In this document: positions 10,546-21,700 of the stretch, one piece after another
Position numbering within the stretch: position 1 is the stretch's first letter
Layout: every line of letters begins with the position of its first letter
Source of the DNA: Undaria pinnatifida
Lineage: Eukaryota; Sar; Phaeophyceae; Laminariales; Alariaceae
Length of the DNA: 64,000 bases
Reading direction: 5' to 3'
Assembly (NCBI GenBank): GCA_012845835.1
Contig: JABAKD010000001.1
Location: 1,505,501-1,569,500, forward strand
Made by a program: the position numbers and the translations under genes
Notes under the pieces: generated by a model
What the model saw: the letters and a program-made list of their open reading frames with translations, nothing else
What the model was told of the DNA's origin: nothing
Databases searched by the model: none

Positions 10546-10836
10546 GTGAATCTCGCGGGATCGTCAGACAAGGACACAAATGACGACAACCATGACGCTG
10601 GGATCAGCATAAACGACGCTCACGAGGACCCTCCAGCAAGGCGGACAACTACTATATATGAGGTCGACAATGATTATGGGTGGTCTGAAGGAATTGAGGA
10701 GAACTTGCAGAACAAATCGATCTACGCATCAACCAGGTTGGCTCAGAGTCGAATCTGGCATAGGCAAAAACTGTTGGGCCCAGGAGGCACCGGACGGGAA
10801 CAGAGAGAAAAAGTTTCGTTGATCTGTGCTGGATAG
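10546..10836 (+). CDS. Candidate exon, hydrophilic acidic protein
   Basis: The frame is open for 96 codons and ends at TAG. It begins right after 'ttcaacctaacag', a good-looking pyrimidine-rich 3' splice site, and an in-frame TAA just upstream rules out extension. The peptide is strongly hydrophilic (SSDKDTNDDNHDAGISINDA, then HEDPPARRTTTIYEV and NDYGWSEGIEENLQNK) with a basic C-terminal part. This composition is unlike the random-looking frames around it. I find no domain and no second copy in the window. Chance remains possible. Confidence 0.25.
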   Translation: MNLAGSSDKDTNDDNHDAGISINDAHEDPPARRTTTIYEVDNDYGWSEGIEENLQNKSIYASTRLAQSRIWHRQKLLGPGGTGREQREKVSLICAG

Positions 10837-10839
10837 TGC

Positions 10840-12410
10840 TAGCCTATTAAGCATGTTGCCGTTATACACCGTTTCTCATGTGATATATTCTCATCGAGGG
10901 TGCATGAACATATTCTCGCTAAGACAGGTATTTTGATGAGGCCATCGCACCATCCTTCGGCAAACATTTGACCGAGTTGTAATCCATAATTAGTCGAGAG
11001 ACCACAGTACCATCCCGAAATTCGCGGGCCGTCCGTACACGCGGCAAGGTGGGTGGGTACAATGCCGGTGACTGGTAACTTTTGCTCACACGTAAAAAGC
11101 CTCATTCCTCGGTATAGGCTTCTTGTTTTGTTTTTTTATCGTTTTCCTGTCGTTGATCTAACTTCAAAATGGCTGCAGAGGGTACCGAACTACAAAGGTA
11201 TGGTTGGAGGGTAGCCTGTTGAGACTCGGGAGATTGAACTTGTATCACGGCGTGTCTCACCCGACGGATTGAATTGTTCAACGGTTACAGTAGGGGCATT
11301 GACTTTTTCTGCAAGGAGTTGGCATGCCGCGGTAAACGTGGCTTGTGTTTGATGATAGCCAGGGCAGTCGGGTTTGGGAACTAATTACTTAAAAACTATC
11401 GAAATACGCAATGGAGACCGGAGCTCGGCACAACATAAATCACACGCCTAGATAGTGAGCAGTGCGGTGATCGTTCCATGTTGATAATGCCCCAAATTAA
11501 GCCCTCTACCCCGCTATGGAGTTCGTACTATTAATAGGCTCGGCACGGTTTTACGATGACTACCTTGCTCGTTTGTGAACCGGATAACGAACTGTGTATG
11601 TTTCAACGAGCAACCGTCCACTTGCGTGTATATGCAGTGCTGGACATCCACACGAATATGGCGGAAACATGCGGCCTTGTTGCTCTGGGGAAGGCAAGAT
11701 CATCGCCAAGCCTCAACACGAGTCTTTTCTCTGGGGTCACCACACCCAACTGCTACTGCGGACGAGCGTCATGAAGGTCAGTCATGTGTAGCCCTGTGCT
11801 CTCCAAGTTCATCTCCTCTGGATCAGCTCTGTACCTGATGTCAATGTTGAACTATATGTCACCGGTATCGTGTGCCCCTACGTCAAAGCGCCTACGGCTG
11901 GGCGTCGCCGATTACGGAGCCCCGCGTTGATACTCACACCGCGCTAAGGTGTGCACTGTTGTGAGCACGGCATATCCCGCTGCATCCGAGCTATATCCCA
12001 CTTTTTTGTAACAGCCTGTGACACGGCGGCCGTGGGTCGTTCGTGTTATTTTCGGTAAAACGGGGCCTCCCCCAATGTTTGGGTGGTGTCACTTCAACTT
12101 CTTCGGCAGGTTCTCTACGACTCCACCGGGGAGACGAGTAAGACCACACGCGTAATCGGCCTGACGTTATGTCGATGTCCAAAGTCAACAGCCATCATGT
12201 TCTGGTACACAATGTGCTGCCTGAAGGAAACCCTTAATTAGGTTTTGTCTGGACGCTGCGTGGACATGATCATGCGGTCATCTGCACAATAAACGACGTA
12301 CTAAAATGTTGGGCGCTATCACGATGGGTATCTTTTGACTGAGCATACATCATGTTAATGAAACAGCGAATGCACCCATATTCGTCTGACGCCAACGCTT
12401 CGATCGATCA
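10840..12410. other. No supported feature
   Basis: Frames of 60-90 codons occur on both strands (for example three overlapping ones at 11,556-11,838) without motifs, splice signals or repeats. Confidence 0.35.
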
Positions 12411-12415
12411 TACTT

Positions 12416-13143
12416 GTAGCGAAATCTTGTCGTGTACCACATCCTCAAAACACAACATTGTTGCAAAATCATCTATGGTGTGTTCAGGCTGTCGTCACTG
12501 TCAGCCTGCACTACACTTGCGCGATCATGCAGCAGCTCCTAAAAACAGCTTTGGTCAACGGCGGCAGATATGAGCCCAGGAATCAGGTTCGCACTTGATC
12601 AGGCAATCTGTGCGCGAGATTCGCACTCCAATTTTTTCCTTTGTTTTCTGGTCGCTTTTATTTTCCGGCTCAACTCGTGGAAGGTTTGACCCGTGCAGCA
12701 ACCGTTCGGTCTGCGGCCGCAGGTGTCTGCCCTTCTTTTCCCCAGTACATGATTTCCTGTGTATCATCAAACTAGTATCATCAAACTAGTAGCGAAATCT
12801 TGTCGTGTACCACATCCTCAAAACACAGCATTGTTGCAAAATTATCTATGGTGTGTTCAGGCTGTAGTCATTGTCAGCTTGCACTACACTTGCGTAATCA
12901 TGCAGCAGCTCCTAAAAACAGCTTTGGTCAGCGGCGGTAAATATGGCCCCAGGATTCAGGTTCGCACTTGATCAGGCGATCCGTGCGCGAGATTTGCACT
13001 CCAATTTTTTCCTTTGTTTTCTGGTCGTTTTTTTTTCCCCGGCTCAACTCGTAGGAGGTTTGACCCTTGCAGCAACCTTTCGGACAATCTGCGGCCGCAG
13101 GTGTCTGCCCTTCTTTTCCACAGTACATGTTTTCCTATGTATC
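12416..13143 (+). repeat. Tandem duplication, 373-bp spacing
   Basis: Copy 1 is 12,416-12,765 and copy 2 is 12,789-13,143. Both run from 'gtagcgaaatcttgtcgtgt' through 'ttcgcacttgatcaggc' and 'aattttttcctttgttttct' to 'gcggccgcaggtgtctgccc'. Differences are scattered substitutions and a few small indels. The joint carries a short direct repeat 'atcatcaaactagt'. The segment includes a diverged family-1 motif (VQAVV.VSLHYTC in one frame). Confidence 0.8.
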
Positions 13144-13299
13144 GCGTATAGGCTTCAGCATTCCCGCTGCTTGCCGACTTTCACTGATGCTTGCTAACTC
13201 GCGCTCCTGTGCTTTCCGCTAGTCGGTTTTGACGCAAGAAAAAGTCTTTAGGAGTACGAGGACGCACTCGGGGGGAGTAGAAGTAATAAAATTGACCTA

Positions 13300-13990
13300 G
13301 TAGGCATGAGGTTCACCTAAACAGCAGGAATCAGCGCTACGTTTCGAAATTTCTGGATGAACCTGTCTGTCGCGAACGTGATTGGTACCACTTGGTTTTG
13401 TTGCATCGTATTATGGAAAAAAGCGAACTCCGCCAAATGCATCTGACTCCCGCACGATTATCATAACGAAATTTGGTGGTGTACCACGTCATTGCTTAGC
13501 CGTTTGGCCTTTTGAATCTCCCGGACGAACCACTGGCACCGGCCTGGGCCCTGCACTATAAACCCAGTTGCTTGCCGACTGGGCTTTGCTCACTGACCCC
13601 AGCGACGAGGTCTTGCATCGGCTCCGGTCTTGGCACGGCATTTCGTGCGGCAAGTTCGATTTCAACGATACGAAGAACCTGAGAATTTAATAACCTTGCG
13701 ATATTAGATATTTGGGACACAACCACGAGCATTTCACTTGGCTGAATCGCCACAGAACTGGTCAATCAACGGAATAAATAATAGGAATCGGACACCTGCA
13801 TACCAATCATAGCAAATTGTGGTCGTGTACTCTAATGTCTCGCCGTTTATAAATAAATATCAAATGCCCGGCTTGTGATTGTGGTGGCTCTTAAATACAC
13901 CTGAGGGAAGACTGACAATCGTTTGTCGTTCATCGACATAATCTCTGGTCTCACAGAATATGTTTGCTACGCCGACCGTAACGATTAGAC
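13300..13990 (+). repeat. Diverged family-1 copy
   Basis: Recognisable pieces include 'ggtggtgtaccacgtcattgc' and 'gctcatgatcagacg', in the same order as in the F parts at 5.4-5.6 kb and 53.9 kb. It is too diverged to delimit units. Confidence 0.35.
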
Positions 13991-14226
13991 GAAGCAACAT
14001 TTTCGCTCATGATCAGACGTTTGGTGGACAAATATGACCTTAATAGGTCGAAATCGGCGCTTCGTTATGGCATTTGGAGTGTTCGAATGGTTTTGCGCCA
14101 ACGTGATCGACTTTGTCTGGAAAAGATGCCTTCAAGATGTTAAAGCCCCTTAAATTTCCATTGAGCTCCGACACCCGAGCACCGACCGTGGCGAACTCCG
14201 GTCGTACCCTGAAAGGGTTTGAACAT

Positions 14227-14440
14227 TAGAACTACCTAATGTGTAGGTCGGAACAGACGCTGTAGCGTACGACACCTGCAGGACGATCAACACGATTGTG
14301 TCCTTCATGGAGTTCATCTCCGATGGTGTGAGGCAGATGCCGGACCATCGGAGAAGGAATCAATGACGGAATTAACCGTGTCTTTCGTCCCACAGGTGTC
14401 GTACTCTACAGCGTCTGTTCCGATCTGCACATTCAGGACT
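14227..14440. repeat. Inverted repeat inside a family-1 unit
   Basis: A plus-strand arm at about 14,227-14,328 is repeated in reverse complement at about 14,340-14,440, separated by about 12 bp. Both arms run from 'gtcggaacagacgctgtag' to '..ctccgatggt'. The junction falls in the codons for SDGPAS of the family-1 frame. Confidence 0.65.
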
Positions 14441-15329
14441 TCAAATGGGAAAAACCTTTCAGTATACTTCCGCTCTTGATCCGGTCCTTCGTGTACGACG
14501 TCAGCCGTGAAGAATCTTGATCGGCGCTTCATTTTGGTTTTTTGTGTTTTTGAATGGTTGTGCGCAAAAGTGATGAACAATATTTATCAAATATGCCGTC
14601 CAGTTGTTAAAGCCGCTCAATGTTGCATTGCGACCCGACACCCGATCACCGACCATAGCCAACTACGGTCGTATGCTGAATGGGTTTGAACATTTGAACT
14701 ACCGAATGGGCAGGTTACGACTGTCGTTGTAGAGTACGACATGTGCTTGACCCGAGACACGTTGGAGTCCTTCGTGGAGTTCACCCTCGACCTTCCGGCA
14801 TATGCCGCCTTTGGGGTGGGCTTGGCCAACAAAGCCAGTAAACGTTTCCGATCTTGATCCGGCGCTTCGTGTAAGATGCCGGCCATGAACGATTTAAATC
14901 AGCGTTCAAGGTTGCCATCATGTAGTTTCAATGTTTGGGTGCTAACGTGGTGTTTGTGCTCTGGGTACTGTGCGCCCCGAGTACCAGGAGCAGCAACACC
15001 GGCGACGGAAAGCGGACACCCGAGTGCGGATGGCAGACCATTTGGAGCGAATGCTCAAATAGTTTGCATTTTTGAAGTACCGACCATGAAGCCTATGGCT
15101 GACGTGGGTGATTAGGTTGCATCGTGGGAAATGGTGGCTTTAACCTACCTGAATCAGAGCTATACTTTGACATGTGTTTGCATGTTTGTGTGCGAACGTG
15201 ATTGGCAGTATGGAGCAAGGCTGCCGTCGAGTTGTTGAATCCGCTTAAAGTTGCATTGCGGGCAGACACCCGAGCACGGACCATAGCGTACTTCGGTTGT
15301 ATCATGAATTGGTTTGCCCATTTGAACTA

Positions 15330-15530
15330 CCTAATGTGCAGGTCGGAGCATTAGCTGCAGCGTACGACACCGGTGGGACGACCGACACGGCTTAGTCCTT
15401 CATGGAGTTCATCTCCAATGGTGTGGGGCAGATGCCGGACCATAGAAGGACAACTCAATGAAGGACTTAACCGTGTCTGACATCTCACATGTGTTGTATT
15501 CTACAGCGTCTGTTCCAAGTTGCTCATTTT
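15330..15530. repeat. Inverted repeat inside the next family-1 unit
   Basis: The structure is the same as at 14.33 kb: arms of about 95 bp facing each other around 15,428, with the junction at the same place in the unit ('tctccaatggt' facing 'atgccggaccat'). Its presence in two neighbouring units indicates that the palindrome was duplicated together with the unit. Confidence 0.6.
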
Positions 15531-18160
15531 GTCGTACAAATGGGCAAAACCTTTCAACATACTTCCGCCCTCGATCCGGAACTTCGAGTGCGACGTAAGC
15601 TCTGAACATTTTGATCGGCGCTTCATTTTGATAGTTTGGGTATATGGTTGTGCGCAAACGTGATGAACAATATTTGGCAAATATGCCGTCGAGTTGTTGA
15701 AGCCAGTTCAAGTTGCGTTGCAATCAGACACCCGAGCACCGACCATAGCCAATTCCGGTCGTATGCTGCAAGGGTTTGAACATTGGAACTGCCGAATGTG
15801 CAGGTTACAACTGTCGTTCTAGCGTACGACATGTGCTGTACGCGCGACACGTTGGAGTATTTCATGGAGAGCAACCTGGAACGCTGATCAAGATCGTTCA
15901 AAGCCGACCTGGCACACACAACTATGCCCAATGTAGGCGATGAGTTGCATCGTGGAAAATGATGGCTTTCACCGGTGTGAATCAGAGCTTCATTTTGACA
16001 TGTGTTTGAATGTTTGTGTGCGCACGTGATTGATATTTTGTGGCAAGGTTGTCATCGAGTTGTTGATGGCTATTGAAGTGCCATTGCAATCACAAACCGG
16101 AGCACCGACCATAGCGAGTTCCGGTCATAATTCTGAAAGGGTTTGCCAATTTAAATCACTTCATGTGCAGGTCACAACATTCGCTCCACCGTACCACACG
16201 TGCTGGTCACGCCACCCGGTCAAGTCCCTCGCCGAGTTCACCCCGGACCGCCCAGAGTCTGGTTCCTCTCCCGCGGACTACATTTCCAAGGTCAGCAAAT
16301 GTTTTCGCTGTTGATCAGACGCTTTGTGTACGAGGGGGGCCTCAAACGATCTTCATCAGCGTTATAATTTGACATTTTGAAGCTTGAATGTTTCGGTGCA
16401 AACATGATGGTCGTGGTCTGGGTTTTGTGCGTCACACATTTTCACATGTGTTTGAATGATCGTGTGCGCGCGTGATTGACAAATTATGGCAAGGTTTCGA
16501 TCGCGTTGGTGAAAGCTATTGAAGTTGAATTGCAATCAGATACCGGAGCACCAGCCATGGCGATCTCCGGTCGTATGCTGAAAGTTTTCTCAAACATTTG
16601 AACTACCGAATGTGCAGGTTACGATCTTCGTTCAACAGCCCCACACGTGCTGGGCACGCCACACGGTCCAGTCCCCCACGGGTTTCGACCTATGTCGTCC
16701 GGCATTTTCCTCCTCTCTCGTGGATGTGATTAGCATGGTCAGCAAAAGATTCTGCAGTTGATGCAGCGTTTTGTGTACGACGTCGGCTTTGAACGATCTC
16801 CACTGCCGCTCCAGGTTGCTATTTGTATCTTCAATATTTCGGTGCTGACGTGACGGTCGTGCCTGAGCGCTTTGAATCCCGACTACCAGGAACAGCAAAA
16901 CACACGACAGAAATCGGACAACCGAATGCCGAGCTCAGACCACTCCGATTGTGTGCTGTAGTAGTGTTCGTCCTTCAAGAGCCGATCATGAACGCTATGC
17001 CCGATGTAGGCGATCAGTTGCATCGTGGAAAATGATGGCCTTCACCGGTGTGAATCAGAGCTTCATTTTGACCTGTGTTTGAATGTTCATGTGCGCACGT
17101 GATTGGTATTTTGTGGCAAGGTTGCCATTGAGTTGTTGAAGGATATTGAAGTGCCATTGCAATCAGATACCGGAGCGATCTCCGGTCGAATTCTGAAAGG
17201 TCTCGTTACGTCAACTACTACATGTGCAGGTTACAACTTTCGTTCCACCGTACCACACGTGCTGGGCACGCCACACGGTCGGGTCCCTCACCGAGTTCAC
17301 CCCGGACCGCCCAGAGTCTGGTTCCTCTCCCGCGGACTACATTTCCAAGGTCAGCAAATGTTTTCGCTGTTGATCAGACGCTTTGTGTACGAGGGGGGCC
17401 TCAAACGATCTTCATCAGCGTTATAATTTGACATTTTGAAGCTTGAATGTTTCGGTGCAAACATGATGGTCGTGGTCTGGGTTTTGTGCGTCACACATGT
17501 TCACATGTGTTTGAATGATCGTGTGCGCGCGTGATTGACAAATTATGGCAAGGTTTCGATCGCGTTGGTGAAAGCTATTGAAGTTGAATTGCAATCAGAT
17601 ACCGGAGCACCAGCCATGGCGATCTCCGGTCGTATGCTGAACGTTTTTCAAACATTTGAACTACCGAATGTGCAGGTTACGATTTTTGTTCAACAGCCCC
17701 ACACGTGCTGGGCACGCCACACGGTCCAGTCCCCCACGGGTTTCGACCTAGGTCGTCCGGCATTTTCCTCCTCTCTCGTGGATGTGATTAGCATGGTCAG
17801 CAAAAGATTCTGCAGTTGATGCAGCGTTTTGTGTACGACGTCGGCTTTGAACGATCTCCACTGCCGCTCCAGGTTGCTATTTGTATCTTCAATATTTCGG
17901 TGCTGACGTGACGGTCGTGCCTGGGCGCTTTGAATCCCGACTACCAGGAACAGCAAAGCAAACGACAGAATTCGGACAACCGATTGCCCATCCCACACCG
18001 CCTCGACTGTGTGCTTTAAGAGTGTTCATTCTTGATGTGCCGATCATGAACGCTATGCCCGATGTACGGGATCAGCTGCATCGTGGACAATGATGGGTTT
18101 CACCGGTGTGAATAAGAGCTTCATTTTGACCTGTGTTTGAATGTTTGTGTGCGCACGTGA

Positions 18161-18784
18161 TTGGTATTGTGTGGCAAGGTTGCCATCGAGTTGTTGAAGG
18201 ATATTAAAGTTCCATTGCAATCAGGTACCGGAGCACCGACTATAGCGAACTCCGGTCGAACACTGAAAGGCTTTGCCAGTGTCAACTACTTAATGTGCAG
18301 GTTACAACTGTCGTTTCACAGCCCCACACGTGCTGGGCACGCCACACGGCCGATTCCCTCACGGGTTTCACCCTAGACCGTTCGGCATGTTCCTCCCCTA
18401 TCGTGGATGTGATTGACAAGGTCAGCAAATGTTTTTCTTGTGATCCTTCGCTTTGTGTACGACGTCGGCTTTAAACGATCTTTATCGCCGCTCCAGGTTG
18501 CCTTTTGTACTTTCAATGTTTTGGTGCTGGCGTGACGGTCGTGCCTGGGCGCTTTGCATCCCGACTACCAGGAGCAGCAAACGAAACGACAGAAATCGGA
18601 CAACCGAGTGCCGAGCTCAGACCAATTCGACTGTGTGCTGTAGTAGTGTTCGTCATTCAAGTGCCGATCATGAAGGCTATGCCTGGTGTAGGCGATCAGT
18701 TGCATCGTAGAAAATGATGGCCTTCACCAGTGTGAATCAGAGCTTCACTTTGACACGTGTTTAATTGTTTACGTGCGCACGTGA
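18161..18784 (+). repeat. Hybrid A/B unit
   Basis: The first half matches A parts, while the second half, from 'gacgtcggctttaaacgat' on, matches B parts. The total length (624 bp) is that of a B part. It therefore replaces a full A+B pair, which is what unequal crossing-over between the related halves would produce. Confidence 0.6.
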
Positions 18785-21700
18785 TTGGCATTTTGTGGCA
18801 AGGTTGCCATCGAGTTGTTGAAGGATATTGAAGTTCCATTGCAATCAGGTGATGGAGCACCGACCATAGCGAGCTCCGGTCGAATGTTGAAAGGCTTTGT
18901 CAATGTCAACTATCTAATGCGCAGGTTACAACTGTCGGTTCGCAGCCCCACACGTGCTGCGCACGCCGCACGGTCAAGTCCGTCACCGAGTTTACCCTTG
19001 ACCGTCCAGCGTCTGGTTCCTCTCCCGCAGAATTTATTACCAAGGTCAGCAAATGTTTTCGCTGTTGATCCGACGCTTTTGTACGAGGGTGCCCTCAAAC
19101 GATCGTGATCAGCGTTATAATTTGACATTTTGAAGTTTGAATGTTTCGGTACGAACGTGATGGTCGTGGTCTGAGTTTCGTGCGTCACACATTTTCACAT
19201 GTGTTTGAATGTTTGTGTCCGCACGTGATTGAAAATTTGTGGCAAGGTTTCCATCGTTTCCTCGAAGGTTATTGAAGTTGGTTTGAAATCAGATACCGGA
19301 GCAGTGGCCATAGCGAACTCCGGTCGTATGCTGAAAGGTATTTGGACATTTGAATATTCAAATGTGCAGGTTACGACTTTCGTTCCACAGCCTCACACGT
19401 GCTGGGCACGCCACACGGTCGAGTCCCTCACGGGTTTCACCCTAGACCGTTCGACTTCATCATTACTCTCTGGCGTGGATGTGATTGACAAGGTCAGCAA
19501 ATGTTTTCGCTGGTGTTAATTCGCTTTGTGTACAACGTCGGCTTCGAACGATCGTTATCGCCGCTCCAGGTTGCCTTTTGTACTTTCAATGTTTCGATGC
19601 TGGCGTGACGGTCGTATCCGGGCGCTTCGCATCCCGACTACCAGGAACAGCAAACCAAACGACAGAAATCAGACAACCGAGTGCCGAGCTCAAACCACTT
19701 CGATTGTGTTCTGTAGTAGTGTTCGTCATTCAAGTGCCGATCATGAAAGCTATGCCCGATGTAGGCGATCAGTTAGATCAAAGAAAATGATGGCCTTCAC
19801 CGGTGAAAATCAAAGCTGCATTTTGACCTGTGTTTGAATGTTTGTGTGCGCACATGATTGATATTTTGTGGCAAGGTTGCCATCGAGTTGTTGAAGGATA
19901 TTGAAGTTCCATTGCAATCAGATACCGAGACACCGACCATAGCGACCTCCGGTCGAATGCTGAAAGGGTTTTCAAATGTCAACTACTTAATGTGCAGGTT
20001 GCAACTGTCATTCCAGAGTACCATACGTGCTGGGCACGCCACACGGTCGGGTCTCCCACCGAGTTCACCCGGAACCGTCCAGCGTCTGGTTCCGTTCCCG
20101 CGGAGGTTATTACCAAGGTCAGCAAATGTTTTCGCTGTTGGTCAGACGCTTTGTACGAGGGTGGCCTCAAACGATCTTGATTTGCGTTCCAATTTGACAT
20201 TTTGAAGTTTGAATGTTTCGGTGAAAACATGATGGTCGTGGTCTGGGTTTTGTGCGTCACACATTTTCACATGTGTTTGAATGCTTGTGTGTGCGCGTGA
20301 TTGACATTTTCTGGCAAGGTTTCCATGGCGTTGGTGAAAGCTATTGAAGTTGAATGACAATCAGATACCAGAGCACCAGCCATGGCGATCTCCTGTCGTG
20401 TGCTGAACGTTTTTCAAACATTTGAACTACCGAATGTGCAGGTTACGATTTTCGTTCAACAGTCCCACAGGTACTGGGCACGCCACACGGTCGAGTCGTT
20501 CAGGGTTTTCGCCTTAGACCGTCCGGCATCGTTCTCATCTCGCGTGGATGTGATTGACAAGGTCAGCGAATGTTTTGATCCGGCGCTTTGTGTACGACGT
20601 CGGCTTTGAACGATCTCCACTGCCGCTCCAGGTTGCTATTTGTACTTTTCATGTTTCCGGTGCGGGCGTGACGGTCGTGTCTGGGCGCTTTGCATCCCGA
20701 CTACCAAACGACAGAAATCGGACAACCGAATGACGAGCTCAGACCACTCCGATTGTGTGCCGTAGTAGTGTTCGTCCTTCAGAGTGCGATCATGAACGCC
20801 TTGCCCGATGTAGGCGATCAGTTGCATCGTGGAAAATGATGGCCTTCACCGGTGTGAATCAGAGCTTCAGTTTTGACCTGTGTTTGAATGTTTGTGTACG
20901 CGCACGTGATTGGTATTTTGTGGCAAGGGTGCCATCGAGTTGTTGAAGGATATTGAAGTTCCATTGCAATTAGGTGCCGAAGCACCGACCATAGTGATCT
21001 CCGGTCGAATGCTGAAAGGGTTTCCAAATGTCAACTACTTAATGTGCAGGTTGCAACTGTCGTTCCACAGCCCCACACGTGCTGGGCACGCCACACGGTT
21101 GAGTCTCCCACCGAGTTCACCCCGGACCGTCCAGCGTCTGGTTCCGTTCCCGCGGAGGTTATTACCAAGGTCAGCAAATGTTTTCGCTGTTGGTCAGACG
21201 CTTTGTACGAGGGTGGCTTCAAACGATCTTGATTTGCGTTCCAATTTGACATTTTGAAGTTTGAATGTTTCGGTGCAAACATGATGGTCGTGGTCTGGGT
21301 TTTGTGCGTCACACATTTTCACATGTGTTTGAATGTTTGTGTGCGCGCGTGATTGACAATTTCTGGCAAGGTTTCCATGGCGTTGGTGAAAGCTATTGAA
21401 ATTGAATGGCAATCAGATACCGGAGCACCAGCCATGGCGATCTCCGGTGGTATGCTGAACGTTTTTCAAACATTTGAACTACCGAATGTGCAGGTTACGA
21501 TATTCGTTCAACAGTCCCACAGGTACTGGACACGCCACACGGTCGAGTCGTTCAGGGATTTCGCCCTAGACCGTCCGGCATCTTCCTCCTCTCTCGTGGA
21601 TGTGAATGACAAGGTCAGCAAATGTTTTCGGTTTTGATCCGGCGCTTTGTGTACGAAGTCGGCTTTGAACGATCTCCACTGCCGCTCCACGTTGCTATTT

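Larger units (their letters stand above)
13990..16020 (+). repeat. Diverged family-1 units with embedded inverted pieces
   Basis: Two larger units with a spacing of about 1.1 kb (around 14,000-15,120 and 15,130-16,020) carry the same order of pieces as the core array. They also contain inverted segments centred near 14,334 and 15,428. A continuous family-1 register is visible at 14,507-14,880 (CVFEWLCAKV, CIATRHPITDHSQLRSYAE, then TFELPNGQVTTVVVEYD), interrupted by one TGA. Divergence from the core suggests these are older copies. Confidence 0.65.
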
